Source of the DNA: Variovorax beijingensis
Lineage (GTDB): Bacteria; Pseudomonadota; Gammaproteobacteria; Burkholderiales; Burkholderiaceae_C
NCBI RefSeq assembly: GCF_003951285.1
Contig: NZ_RXFQ01000010.1
Span: 1-64,000 of the forward strand
Reading direction: 5' to 3'
Length of the DNA: 64,000 nucleotides
Shown here: positions 51,948 to 60,923 of the stretch, one piece after another
How the letters are laid out: every line of letters starts with the position of its first letter
Numbering within the stretch: position 1 is the first letter of the stretch
Position numbers and translations under genes: made by a program
Notes under the pieces: generated by a model
Databases searched by the model: none
Told to the model about the DNA's origin: nothing
Seen by the model: the letters and a program-made list of their open reading frames with translations, nothing else

Positions 51948-54008
51948 TCATGCCGGCGTGTTCTCCGGGGCCGCCTCGCTGTCGGTGAGGTCGACTGCAA
52001 TGGCGATGGGGCCGGCGACTTCTTCCACTTCCTCGTCGCCGCCTTCCTCCTCGGCCGCGACATCGGCCTTGGGCGCATCGAGGCGCTCGAGCACGGTGCC
52101 GTGCACGTCGAGCGCGATTTCGTCGATCTCGCCGAGCTTCACGCGCAGGCGCGCGCCGCGCTCCTGCTGGCCCGCCACCGGGAACACCAGCGGCAGGGTG
52201 TCCGCACGCACCAGCGCGCCGTTCGGAATGTCCTTGATGACGGTCGCCACGAGCTCGGTGATGCCTTGCTGCTCCAGGTACTTGAGCGTCCAGAAGCGTT
52301 CCATGCCGCCCTGGTAGGCGTTGTAGGTTGCATAGGCGGCGTCGAAGCCCGAGAGAATGGAGAACAGGTCCGCATCCTTGGGCTTGAACGGCGCGGCCAG
52401 TGCGGCGGTCTTGCCGTGGCGCGCGGCGGCAATGATCTGCCACTGGTTCACGAGGTCGGTGTAGCGGCGCAGCGGCGAGGTGCTCCAGGCATAGCTCTTC
52501 ACGCCCAGGCCCGCATGGGGCAAGGCCCGCGTGCCCATGCGCACCTTGATGCCGGGCGCCAGGCTGGCCTGGCTGCGGTAGAGCCCGGGCACGCCGAGCT
52601 CGCCGAGCCAGCCGCCCCAGCTGCTGTTGGCCAGGATCATGGCTTCGGACACGATCAGGTCGAGCGGCGCGCCGCGCTGGCGCGTGGTGATCTGAACCTG
52701 TTCGCTGCCGTTCGGTTCGCCGTCGTTGCCGACGAGGCGGAAGTTGTAGTCGGGCCGGTTGAAGTTCTCGGGCTTGCCGCGCACCACTTCGCGCTGGGCC
52801 TTCAGCTGCTTGGCGAGGCGGAACAGGAACGAGAGCGGCGCGCGCAGCTTCGCAGCAGCTTCGGGCGTGTCCTCGCTCGTGAACGAAGCGTCTTCGAGCC
52901 AGGGCTGCGTGACCACCGCGTCGAGCTGGTCGTGCCGGAGGTTGGCCACGATCGGCACGCGTTCGAGCTTCGTCTCGGTCGACTGCAGCTCGAGCGTGGC
53001 TTCGTCGAAGCGCGCATAGAGCGACACCGCCGGCCGGTCGCCGCCTTCGAGCAGCGTGTAGGTACTCACGACTTCGTCGGGCAGCATGGTGATCTTGTGG
53101 CCAGGCATGTAGACCGTGGACATGCGCGCGCGCGCCACCTGGTCGATGGCGCTGCCCGGCGTCAGCGCCAGGCCGGGCGCGGCGATATGGATGCCGACCG
53201 TGACGGTGCCGCTGCCAAGGCCCTGCACCGACAGCGCATCGTCGATTTCGGTGGTCTGCGAGTCGTCGATCGAGAACGCCTGCACGCCTTCGGCCAGCGG
53301 CAGGTCGTCCACGATGGGCGGCGCGGCGAGCGCCGGGAAGCCCGTGCCCTTGGGAAAATTCTCGAACAGGAAGCGCCGCCAGTGGAACTGGTAGGGCGAA
53401 TCGATGGCGCCGGCGCGTTCCAGCAGGTCGAGCGGCGGGCGCTGGGTGGCGCGCGCGGCGTCGACCACGGCCTTGTATTCGGGCGCGTTCTTGTCGGGCT
53501 TGAACAGGATCTTGTAGAGCTGCTCGCGGATCGGCTGCGGGCAGATGCCCTCGGCCAGCTGGCCGGCCCATTCGACGATCTGCGCCTGCACCACTTTCTT
53601 CTTCTCGATGGCGGCCAGCGCCTGCTGCAGGATCTCGGCCGGCGCCTTCTTGAAGCGCCCCTTGCCCGCGCGGCGGAAGTAGTGCGGCGCTTCGAAGAGC
53701 GCGAACAGCGCCGCGGCCTGCTGCGCGAGGGTGGGCTTGTCGCTGAAATAGTCGGATGCGAGATCGGCAAAACCGAACTCGCCCTCCGGCGCGAATTCCC
53801 AGGCCAGGTCGAGATCCATCGTGGCCGCGAGCGCACGCGCCTCGGCGATCAGCTCGGCCGGGGCCGGCTTCTCGAAACGCAGAACGACGTTGGCGCCCTT
53901 GACCTTGACGCGCTTGCCGGTGTCGAGCTCGACCTGCGCCGATGCTTCGGCCTCCGACAGCACGCGGCCGCCGAGGTACTTGCCGGCTTCTTCAAACAAT
54001 ACAAACAT
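51948..54008 (-). CDS. RNB-domain exoribonuclease (RNase II/R family)
   Basis: 686 residues. Central RNB catalytic domain with FSIDDSQTTEIDDALS (Asp248, 249, 256, 257 are metal ligands) and VGIHIAAPG, then a C-terminal S1-like barrel. The N-terminal 200 residues are shorter and different from RNase R and lack clear cold-shock domains, as in the vacB-like group of betaproteobacteria. An acidic tail (VAAEEEGGDEEVEEVAG) ends the protein. Degrades RNA 3' to 5'. First gene of the minus-strand run with tonB-like, aroE and mtgA. Confidence 0.87.
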   Translation of the reverse strand: MFVLFEEAGKYLGGRVLSEAEASAQVELDTGKRVKVKGANVVLRFEKPAPAELIAEARALAATMDLDLAWEFAPEGEFGFADLASDYFSDKPTLAQQAAALFALFEAPHYFRRAGKGRFKKAPAEILQQALAAIEKKKVVQAQIVEWAGQLAEGICPQPIREQLYKILFKPDKNAPEYKAVVDAARATQRPPLDLLERAGAIDSPYQFHWRRFLFENFPKGTGFPALAAPPIVDDLPLAEGVQAFSIDDSQTTEIDDALSVQGLGSGTVTVGIHIAAPGLALTPGSAIDQVARARMSTVYMPGHKITMLPDEVVSTYTLLEGGDRPAVSLYARFDEATLELQSTETKLERVPIVANLRHDQLDAVVTQPWLEDASFTSEDTPEAAAKLRAPLSFLFRLAKQLKAQREVVRGKPENFNRPDYNFRLVGNDGEPNGSEQVQITTRQRGAPLDLIVSEAMILANSSWGGWLGELGVPGLYRSQASLAPGIKVRMGTRALPHAGLGVKSYAWSTSPLRRYTDLVNQWQIIAAARHGKTAALAAPFKPKDADLFSILSGFDAAYATYNAYQGGMERFWTLKYLEQQGITELVATVIKDIPNGALVRADTLPLVFPVAGQQERGARLRVKLGEIDEIALDVHGTVLERLDAPKADVAAEEEGGDEEVEEVAGPIAIAVDLTDSEAAPENTPA

Positions 54009-54072
54009 GCCCGGATTGTCCCAGACTTGGGGACGCGCACGGGCCTGGGCGCTGCGCGATGCCTGCCGGGCT

Positions 54073-54666
54073 TCAGACGGGATTGATGAACGCGATCACG
54101 TCGTCGAGGTGGTTTTCCTCGAAATCGGACAGCGCATGGTCGCCGCCCTCGATCAGCTTGATGTTGCTGTCGGGGTAGCGCGCCGAGGTTTCGTGCCAGT
54201 CGAGCGCCTCGTCGCCCTTGGCGATGATGGCCAGCACGCGCTCGGGGCGGGTGAGTGCGCCGACTTCCATGGTGCGCAGCTCCTGGATGTATTCGGGCCT
54301 GAAATAGAAGTGCTCGGCCGGGTCGTGCCACGCGGTCTGGTCGCCGATGTAACGCGCGAGATCGCGCGCCGGATGCACCGCCGGGTTCAGCAGCACGGTG
54401 CGGCAGCGCGTCATGCCGGCCACGTAGGTGGCGTAGAAGCCGCCCAGCGAGGAGCCGACCACGGCCATCGACTTGCGCGGCCAGTCCGCGATGCCCTTCA
54501 TCACCATGTCGATGGCTTCGCGCGGCGAGGGCGGCAGCTGTGGACACCACCACTGCAGATCGGGGTGCTCTTGGGCCACGCGCGCGGCCATCAGCCGCGC
54601 CTTGGTGGAGCGGGGCGAAGAGCGGAATCCGTGCAGGTACAACAGGTGAGTGGTTTGCGGGTCCAT
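54073..54666 (-). CDS. YqiA-type esterase
   Basis: 197 residues. Small alpha/beta hydrolase of the UPF0227/YqiA group: LLYLHGFRSSPRSTKA near the start, nucleophile in VVGSSLGGFYA, Asp in AIIAKGDEALDW and catalytic His in GGDHALSDFEEN. Members hydrolyse short acyl-CoA-like or p-nitrophenyl esters; true substrate unknown. Start ATG 54666 chosen because upstream codons are not protein-like. 64 bases before the RNB gene. Confidence 0.85.
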   Translation of the reverse strand: MDPQTTHLLYLHGFRSSPRSTKARLMAARVAQEHPDLQWWCPQLPPSPREAIDMVMKGIADWPRKSMAVVGSSLGGFYATYVAGMTRCRTVLLNPAVHPARDLARYIGDQTAWHDPAEHFYFRPEYIQELRTMEVGALTRPERVLAIIAKGDEALDWHETSARYPDSNIKLIEGGDHALSDFEENHLDDVIAFINPV

Positions 54667-54977
54667 GCGGGGCGGAGACTGGAAGTGGTGCGGGCTACAC
54701 AGCTCCCTTGATGGAGCCGGTTGATTTTGCATGAGGACCGTGCGCTCGACGCGGTCCTCGGCGCACGAGGCTTCGATATGAGGACTTACTGCACGGAGGT
54801 GTTGGTTTGCCACGGGGTCTATGGGCGATGCCCAGAAGCCAAAAGTATTCAACTGGAGCGTGCGACCGGACTCGCAAGTCAAAGCGAGTTTCAACGGCCC
54901 GCGCCGGTGTCCGCATCCCATGAAAACGGGAGGTCCGCCGGCCCTTTTGCCATGCGCCGAAGCTTATGCTCAAGCCC
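54667..54977. other. 311-base intergenic region, divergent
   Basis: No gene found. It contains the GAGGACCG/CGGTCCTC inverted repeat (54733-54740 with 54752-54759) and, next to the response-regulator start, TATGCT at 54965-54970. Open frames here lack family character. Confidence 0.5.
54965..54970 (+). promoter_or_regulatory. -10-like TATGCT before the response-regulator gene
   Basis: Ends seven bases before the ATG at 54978 and overlaps an earlier in-frame ATG (54966), which argues for 54978 as the real start and for a leaderless mRNA. Confidence 0.35.
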
Positions 54978-55709
54978 ATGAATATCGAGGCAACGGACAC
55001 CGGGAAGACGCACCGTTGGGGCGTGCTCGTGGTCGAGGACGACAGCCGCGCGCGCGCCTTCTTCGAGGCGAGCGTGCAGCGCAGCGGCAGCCTTTTCTGG
55101 CTCGGAAGCGCCGGCACGGTGCACGAGGCATTGGCGTGGATGGCCCAGACCACCATCATTCCCGACGTGCTGCTCGTCGATCTCGGCATGCCCGACGGCA
55201 GCGGACTCGACGTGATCCGCGAGGCCGTGGCGCGCTTTCCGGGCTGCGAGCCGCTGGTGATCTCGGTCTTCGGCGATGAGGAAAACGTGCTCGCCAGCAT
55301 CGAGGCCGGCGCCGTCGGCTACATCCACAAGGACGCCGCGCCGGAAGACATTGCACAGACCATCGTGGAGATGAAAGCCGGTGCCTCGCCGATCTCGCCC
55401 ATGATCGCGCGGCGGGTGCTGGCCAAATACCGCAGCCTGCAGCTGGCCGGGACGCTGGCCGCCGCGCCGCCCGAGGCGGCCCTCGGCAACACCACCACGG
55501 CGCCCAGCCTGCTGTCCGCGCGCGAGCACGAGGTGCTGACCTTGATAGCGCGCGGTTTTTCCTATGCAGAGATCGCGCGGCTCAAGGGCCTGAGCGTGCA
55601 CACGGTGCAGACGCACATCAAGAATCTCTACGGCAAGCTGGCCGTGCACTCCAAGAGCGAGGCCGTGTTCGAGGCCACGCGCCTCGGCCTGTTGTCCCAC
55701 CCGGGGTGA
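54978..55709 (+). CDS. NarL/FixJ-type response regulator
   Basis: 243 residues. Receiver domain (about 15-130) with VLVVEDDSRARAF, phospho-acceptor Asp68 in LLVDLGMPDGSG and Lys in YIHKDAAPED. C-terminal LuxR-type helix-turn-helix (about 180-240: LSAREHEVLTLIARGFSYAE, VHTVQTHIKNLYGKL). Its TGA overlaps the GTG of the sensor gene (GTGA), so the pair is coupled. Target genes unknown. Confidence 0.92.
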   Translation: MNIEATDTGKTHRWGVLVVEDDSRARAFFEASVQRSGSLFWLGSAGTVHEALAWMAQTTIIPDVLLVDLGMPDGSGLDVIREAVARFPGCEPLVISVFGDEENVLASIEAGAVGYIHKDAAPEDIAQTIVEMKAGASPISPMIARRVLAKYRSLQLAGTLAAAPPEAALGNTTTAPSLLSAREHEVLTLIARGFSYAEIARLKGLSVHTVQTHIKNLYGKLAVHSKSEAVFEATRLGLLSHPG

Positions 55710-57571
55710 ATCGCGTGGCCGGACGCGTGTTCGGGAAACCGGGCAGGGCTCTTGCTGCGCTGTGGCTCGCGGCAGCTCTGATGCTGGCGGCGCAGCCGGC
55801 GGTGGCCGCGCCGGCCGAAAGCCCGATCGAACTGCAAAGCGGCACCGCATGGACCACCATCGACGGCGCCACGCGCAAGGCGCCCGTCGAACTCTCCTAC
55901 CACTGGGACCGCCAGCACGGCGGACGCCCCGGCTACGCGACCTTCGAGCTGCCGTTCACGCTCGAAGCCGCGCCCGAGGTGCCCTGGGGCATCTTCATTC
56001 CGCGCGCCGGCAGCGTTCTGGAGGTATGGCTCAACGACGCGCTGCTGCAGGTCTATGGCGACCTGGCCCGCGGCAACGGCGCGGACTACGCCAAGGCGCC
56101 CCTGTACGTGCCGGTGCCGGGGCACTTGCTGAAGGCCGGCGAGAACCGCCTGCAGGTTCGCATACGCGCCGACAGCGCCCGCCGGGCCGGGCTTTCGCGC
56201 GTGACCATCGGAGCGGCGACGCCGGTGCGCACCGATCTCTTCGAAAGCGCCTATGCCTGGCGCTTCACCGGCTCGGTGCTCCTGACCGCCTTCAGCCTGA
56301 TCGTCGGCAGCATCGCGCTGGCGCTGTGGCTCACCCAGGTGGATGCTGCCACCACCGGATGGCGCCGGCGCGACAGCCTCTATTTCTGGGCCGCACTGGC
56401 CGAGTTCTGCTGGGCGATCCGGGTGGCCGACGGCGTGATCGCCGAACCGCCGCTGCCCTGGGGCGCCTGGGGCGTGCTCATGGCCACCTGCTATGCGGGC
56501 TGGGCCGCGTCCGCCATGATGTTCTGCTACCAGCTCGCAGGCTGGGACGGCAACCCGCACATGCGCTGGCTGCGCTGGCCGATGGCAGGCATGGTGGCCG
56601 GAACCTTCTCGGCGAGCGCCATCGCGCTTCACCGCGAAGAGCCCTACTGGCTCACCGGCTGGCTCGCGCTGGAGATCGGCTTCGTTGCGATGTTCGTCGG
56701 TGCCTTTGCCGTGGCCACCATCCGGCGACCGAACCTGGCCCGCCTGCTGGTGGCCGCAGCCGCGCTGGTGACGCTGGGCTTCGGCATCCGCGACTGGCTC
56801 GTGATCCGCCTGAGCGACGCCTACGGCGAGACCACCTGGGTGCGCTATTCCTCCGTGTTCTTCGGCATCGCGCTGCTCCTGATCGTGTTGCGGCGCTTCC
56901 ATGCCGCGACCGTGCAGGCGCGCGGCTCGGTCGCGGCCCTGGCCGAGCGCGTGGCGCAGCGCGAGCGCGAACTCGCATCCACGTTTGCCGCGCTCGAACA
57001 GGTGGCGCGCGACCAGGCGCGCACCCACGAGCGCGAGCGCATCCTGCGCGACATGCACGACGGCGTGGGCTCGCACATCAGCTCGGCGATCCGTCAGCTG
57101 CAGTCGGGCCAGGCCAGCCCGGAGGAATTGCTGCGAACGCTGCGCGACTCGCTCGACCAGCTCAAGCTGTCCATCGACTCCATTCACCTGCCGCCGGGCG
57201 ATGTCGGCGCCCTGCTGGCGGCACTGCGCTACCGGCTGGAGCCGCGCCTGGCGGCCGCGGGCATTCAGTTCGAGTGGGCGGTGGACGAGGTGCCCGACGT
57301 GAAGCAGCTCGACGCACAGGGCATGCGGCAATTGCAGTTCCTGCTGTTCGAGGCAATTTCCAACGTGCTCCAGCATGCCCAGGCCAGGACGCTCAGGATC
57401 GAGGCCGAAGCGCTGGCCGGCGCCGTGCAGCTGCGCGTGATCGACGACGGCCGTGGATTCGACGCGCTGCAGGTGCCCAGGGCGCTGGCGGAGCGCGCCG
57501 CCGCCATCGGCGCCCGGCTGGCGCTCGAAAGCCGACCGGGGCGCACGGTCGTTCAGCTCGGCTTCGCCTGA
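55706..57571 (+). CDS. Membrane sensor histidine kinase with 7TM-like input domain
   Basis: 621 residues from GTG 55706. Signal peptide (LWLAAALMLAAQPAVAAPA), a periplasmic beta-rich domain with a galactose-binding-like look (about 40-180), seven membrane helices (about 190-400), a coiled coil, then a HisKA_3 dimerisation domain with His451 in RDMHDGVGSH and an HATPase domain with Asn553 (EAISNVLQHA) and DDGRGFD. The layout resembles 7TMR-DISM receptor kinases. Partner of the upstream response regulator. Signal unknown. Confidence 0.87.
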   Translation: MNRVAGRVFGKPGRALAALWLAAALMLAAQPAVAAPAESPIELQSGTAWTTIDGATRKAPVELSYHWDRQHGGRPGYATFELPFTLEAAPEVPWGIFIPRAGSVLEVWLNDALLQVYGDLARGNGADYAKAPLYVPVPGHLLKAGENRLQVRIRADSARRAGLSRVTIGAATPVRTDLFESAYAWRFTGSVLLTAFSLIVGSIALALWLTQVDAATTGWRRRDSLYFWAALAEFCWAIRVADGVIAEPPLPWGAWGVLMATCYAGWAASAMMFCYQLAGWDGNPHMRWLRWPMAGMVAGTFSASAIALHREEPYWLTGWLALEIGFVAMFVGAFAVATIRRPNLARLLVAAAALVTLGFGIRDWLVIRLSDAYGETTWVRYSSVFFGIALLLIVLRRFHAATVQARGSVAALAERVAQRERELASTFAALEQVARDQARTHERERILRDMHDGVGSHISSAIRQLQSGQASPEELLRTLRDSLDQLKLSIDSIHLPPGDVGALLAALRYRLEPRLAAAGIQFEWAVDEVPDVKQLDAQGMRQLQFLLFEAISNVLQHAQARTLRIEAEALAGAVQLRVIDDGRGFDALQVPRALAERAAAIGARLALESRPGRTVVQLGFA

Positions 57572-57589
57572 AATGCCTTGCGGGGCGCG

Positions 57590-57595
57590 GATAAT
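57590..57595 (+). promoter_or_regulatory. -10-like GATAAT before rodA
   Basis: GATAAT ends eight bases before the rodA ATG (57604), with no Shine-Dalgarno, so a nearly leaderless transcript is suggested. Confidence 0.4.
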
Positions 57596-57603
57596 CCGCC
57601 CCC

Positions 57604-58758
57604 ATGTCCGCAGTGTTCAACCAGCCCTCCCTGGCACGCCGGGTCGCGCCCATCTTCCAGGGGTTCGACGGCTTTCTGGCCTTCGCCGTGCTGCTGCTGG
57701 CCTTTGCCGGGTTGCTGACCATGTATTCGTCGGGCTACGACCATGGCTCGCGCTTTGCCGACCACGGCCGCAACATGCTGCTGGCGGGCTTCATCATGTT
57801 CGTGGTGGCCCAGGTGCCGCCGCAGCGGCTGATGATGTTCGCGGTGCCGCTCTACGCGACCGGGGTGGCGCTGCTGATTGCGGTGGCGCTGTTCGGCATC
57901 ACCAAGAAGGGCGCGCAGCGCTGGATCAACGTGGGCGTGGTGATCCAGCCCAGCGAAATCCTCAAGATCGCGATGCCGCTGATGCTGGCCTGGTGGTTCC
58001 AGCGCCGCGAGGGCCAGTTGCGGCCGCTCGACTTCGTGGTGGCCACGGTGCTGCTGGCGGTGCCGGTCGGGCTCATCATGAAGCAGCCCGACCTGGGCAC
58101 TTCTTTGCTGGTGCTGGCGGCCGGGCTGGCGGTGATCTTCTTTGCCGGGCTGCCCTGGAAGCTGATCGTGCCGCCGGTGGTGATCGGCGCCGTGGCGATC
58201 ACGCTGATCGTGGGCTTCGAGTCGCAGCTGTGCGCCGACGGCGTCGACTGGCGCGTGCTGCACGACTACCAGAAGCAGCGCGTGTGCACGCTGCTCGACC
58301 CGAGCAAGGACCCGCTGGGCAAGGGCTTCCACATCATCCAGGGAATGATCGCCATCGGCTCGGGCGGGGTCGGCGGCAAGGGCTTCATGCAGGGCACGCA
58401 GACGCACCTCGAATTCATTCCCGAGCGCACCACCGACTTCATCTTCGCCGCCTATTCCGAGGAGTTCGGGCTGGTCGGCAACCTGGCGCTGATCGCGGCC
58501 TTCATCCTGCTGATCTTCCGCGGCCTGGCCATCGCCGCCACGGCGCAGACCCTGTTCTCGCGCCTGCTCGCGGGCGCGGTCACGATGATTTTCTTCACCT
58601 ATGCCTTCGTCAACATGGGCATGGTGAGCGGCATCCTGCCGGTGGTGGGCGTGCCGCTGCCGTTCATCAGCTATGGCGGCACCGCCATGGTCACGCTGGG
58701 GCTGGGGCTGGGCATCCTGATGTCGATCGCCCGGGCCAGGAAGCTCGCCCAGAACTAG
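57604..58758 (+). CDS. rodA: Rod-shape peptidoglycan polymerase RodA
   Basis: 384 residues, SEDS family with about ten membrane helices. Elongation counterpart of FtsW. GAQRWINVGVVIQPSEILKIA, KQPDLGTSLLVLAAGL, GKGFMQGTQTHLEFIPERTTD and PFISYGGTAM are RodA signatures; MPL of the elongasome versus FtsW is distinguished by FMQGTQTHLEFIPE. No mrdA/mre genes are in the window. Confidence 0.94.
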   Translation: MSAVFNQPSLARRVAPIFQGFDGFLAFAVLLLAFAGLLTMYSSGYDHGSRFADHGRNMLLAGFIMFVVAQVPPQRLMMFAVPLYATGVALLIAVALFGITKKGAQRWINVGVVIQPSEILKIAMPLMLAWWFQRREGQLRPLDFVVATVLLAVPVGLIMKQPDLGTSLLVLAAGLAVIFFAGLPWKLIVPPVVIGAVAITLIVGFESQLCADGVDWRVLHDYQKQRVCTLLDPSKDPLGKGFHIIQGMIAIGSGGVGGKGFMQGTQTHLEFIPERTTDFIFAAYSEEFGLVGNLALIAAFILLIFRGLAIAATAQTLFSRLLAGAVTMIFFTYAFVNMGMVSGILPVVGVPLPFISYGGTAMVTLGLGLGILMSIARARKLAQN

Positions 58759-58802
58759 CGCTTCGAGTGCCCTTGGGCCCGGCACGGAAGAGGGCGGCTG
58801 CC

Positions 58803-58808
58803 TAGAAT
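58803..58808 (+). promoter_or_regulatory. -10-like TAGAAT before tldD
   Basis: TAGAAT ends six bases before the tldD ATG (58815), consistent with a leaderless mRNA. Confidence 0.4.
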
Positions 58809-58814
58809 GGTGGA

Positions 58815-60275
58815 ATGATCTCCCGCGAACCCACCATCGAGCGCCTCGCCACGGCGCAAAAGCTCCTGCTCACGCCCTTCGGCCTGGACGAATCGCACCT
58901 GAGCAAGGCCCTGGCCGAGATCACCGCGCACCGGGTGGACGACGCCGACCTGTACTTCCAGTACACGCGCAGCGAAGGCTGGAGCCTCGAAGAGGGCATC
59001 GTCAAGACCGGCAGCTTCAGCATCGACCAGGGCGTCGGCGTGCGCGCGGTCAGCGGCGAGAAGACGGCCTTTGCCTATTCGGACGACATCTCCGAGGCTT
59101 CGCTGCTCGACGCGGCCCGCACGGTGCGCTCCATTTCCTCCGCGGGGCGCACCGGCCGCGTGAAGACCGCCACCCGCAAGATCGCCTCGAGCCGCTCGCT
59201 CTACAACGGCGTCGACCCCATTTCCACGCTCGACAGCACGGCCAAGGTCAAGCTGCTCGAAAAGGTCGAGAAGCTCGCGCGTTCGCGCGACCCGCGCGTG
59301 GCGCAGGTCATGGCGGGCCTGGCGAGCGAATACGACGTGGTGCTGGTGGCGCGCGCCGACGGCACGCTGGCGGCCGACGTGCGCCCGCTGGTGCGCCTGT
59401 CGGTCACCGTGATCGCCGAGCAGAACGGGCGGCGCGAGGTCGGTTCCGGCGGCGGCGGCGGGCGCTTCGGCCTCGCCTACTTCAACGACGCGCAGATCGC
59501 CGAATACGTCGATCAGGCCGTGAAGGCCGCATTGACCAACCTCGATGCCCGTCCGGCGCCCGCCGGCGAGATGACCGTGGTGCTCGGCTCCGGCTGGCCC
59601 GGCATCCTGCTGCACGAAGCCATCGGCCACGGGCTGGAGGGCGACTTCAACCGCAAGGGATCGAGCGCGTTCTCGGGCCGCATCGGCCAGCGCGTGGCCG
59701 CCAAGGGCGTGACGGTGCTGGACGACGGCACCATTGCCGACCGCCGCGGCTCGCTCAACGTCGACGACGAGGGCAACGCCAGCCAGCGCAACGTGCTCAT
59801 CGAGGACGGCATCCTCAAGGGCTACATCCAGGATTCGCTCAATGCGCGCCTCATGAAGGTCAAGCCCACCGGCAACGGCCGGCGCGAGAGCTACGCCCAC
59901 GTGCCGATGCCGCGCATGACCAACACCTACATGCTCGGCGGCGACAAGGACCCGAAGGAAATCGTGGCCAGCATCAAGAAGGGCCTCTACGCCACCAATT
60001 TCGGCGGCGGGCAGGTCGACATCACGAGCGGCAAGTTCGTGTTCTCGGCCAGCGAGGCCTTCTGGGTCGAGAACGGCAAGATCCAGTACCCGGTCAAGGG
60101 CGCGACCATCGTGGGCAACGGCCCCGATGCGCTCACCCGCGTGACCATGATCGGCAACGACATGGCGCTCGATTCGGGCGTGGGCACCTGCGGCAAGGAA
60201 GGCCAGAGCGTGCCGGTCGGCGTCGGCCAGCCCACCCTGCGGATCGATGGTTTGACCGTAGGCGGAACGGCCTGA
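58815..60275 (+). CDS. tldD: TldD metalloprotease subunit
   Basis: 486 residues. With TldE/PmbA forms a zinc protease that trims unfolded peptides and matures microcins and other peptides. The zinc motif HEAIGHGLEGD (HExxxH, His267-His272) is intact, with GGRFGLAYFND and FGGGQVDITSGKFVFSASEA. The partner pmbA is not in the window. Confidence 0.94.
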   Translation: MISREPTIERLATAQKLLLTPFGLDESHLSKALAEITAHRVDDADLYFQYTRSEGWSLEEGIVKTGSFSIDQGVGVRAVSGEKTAFAYSDDISEASLLDAARTVRSISSAGRTGRVKTATRKIASSRSLYNGVDPISTLDSTAKVKLLEKVEKLARSRDPRVAQVMAGLASEYDVVLVARADGTLAADVRPLVRLSVTVIAEQNGRREVGSGGGGGRFGLAYFNDAQIAEYVDQAVKAALTNLDARPAPAGEMTVVLGSGWPGILLHEAIGHGLEGDFNRKGSSAFSGRIGQRVAAKGVTVLDDGTIADRRGSLNVDDEGNASQRNVLIEDGILKGYIQDSLNARLMKVKPTGNGRRESYAHVPMPRMTNTYMLGGDKDPKEIVASIKKGLYATNFGGGQVDITSGKFVFSASEAFWVENGKIQYPVKGATIVGNGPDALTRVTMIGNDMALDSGVGTCGKEGQSVPVGVGQPTLRIDGLTVGGTA

Positions 60276-60291
60276 GGGCTTGCTAAGCTCC

Positions 60292-60317
60292 GCTCCTCGA
60301 TTTTTACAAAGAGGAGC
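60292..60317. repeat. Inverted repeat covering the ribosome site of the BamE-like gene
   Basis: GCTCCTC (60292-60298) and GAGGAGC (60311-60317) form a 7-bp perfect stem with a 12-base A/T loop. The GAGGAG Shine-Dalgarno of the gene starting at 60323 is the right arm, so it could hide the ribosome site if the left arm is transcribed. Confidence 0.55.
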
Positions 60318-60322
60318 ATTCG

Positions 60323-60865
60323 ATGATGAGGATCAGGATCAATTCGTCTGCGGCCCTGTGGGCCGCGGCTGCCGCAGTGGCGCTCGCAACCGCAGGTTGC
60401 GCTTCGCGCGGCGGTTCGGGCGAGAGTCAGCCCGCGGCGTCGGCACCCGCGGCCAGCGCCCCTGCGGCCCCGGCACGCGGCGGCGCCAAGGCCGGCATGG
60501 ACGCCAAGGGCAACGTCGTTGATTCCTCCAAGGTCGAGGCCGGCAGCGGCCGCACCGTCAAGGGCCTGAATGGCTATGAAGGCGAGATCACCGGCAACCC
60601 GGCGCGCAACAGCAGGTTCACCCGGCTGCAGATCGGCATGAGCGCCAAGCAGGTCACCGACCTGGCCGGACCGCCGACCGACCAGGGCGCCTACGTCACG
60701 GGCAAGGCCTTCATCCCGTTCTATTTCGGCAGCGACCGCCATCGCTACGAGATGACCTACAAGGGGCAGGGCCGCCTGGTCTTCGCGGGCGGCGGCATGG
60801 GCGACTACTCCAGCGGCAACCTGATCTGGATCATCCACAACCCCAACGAATCCGGCTACCGCTGA
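60323..60865 (+). CDS. Lipoprotein with BamE/SmpA-like domain
   Basis: 180 residues. Signal peptide with lipobox ATAGC (Cys26), an Ala/Pro/Ser linker, then RFTRLQIGMSAKQVTDLAGPP, the strand-turn signature of SmpA/BamE-type domains used in outer-membrane assembly, and RYEMTYKGQGRLVFAGG. Not the core BamE itself on the visible sequence. GAGGAG is 6 bases before ATG 60323 and 9 before ATG 60326; either may be used. Followed by a hairpin terminator. Confidence 0.75.
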   Translation: MMRIRINSSAALWAAAAAVALATAGCASRGGSGESQPAASAPAASAPAAPARGGAKAGMDAKGNVVDSSKVEAGSGRTVKGLNGYEGEITGNPARNSRFTRLQIGMSAKQVTDLAGPPTDQGAYVTGKAFIPFYFGSDRHRYEMTYKGQGRLVFAGGGMGDYSSGNLIWIIHNPNESGYR

Positions 60866-60874
60866 GCCCTTCGA

Positions 60875-60904
60875 AGCCGGGCCTTTGCCCGGCTCTTCGT
60901 TTTC
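60875..60904 (+). terminator. Terminator after the BamE-like gene
   Basis: Eight-bp stem AGCCGGGC/GCCCGGCT (60875-60882 with 60887-60894), four-base loop, then CTTCGTTTT. It separates this gene from the aroG leader. Confidence 0.7.
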
Positions 60905-60909
60905 CGTGC

Positions 60910-60915
60910 TACATT
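60910..60915 (+). promoter_or_regulatory. -10-like TACATT of the aroG leader
   Basis: TACATT ends eight bases before the leader peptide ATG (60924), which places the transcript start right at or before the peptide. A -35 box is not clear. Confidence 0.45.
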
Positions 60916-60923
60916 CCGCCCAC

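Noticed and set aside
54721..54981. A small gene in the region upstream of the response regulator
   Set aside because: The translation lacks any family resemblance, and its end runs through the -10 and start of the true gene.
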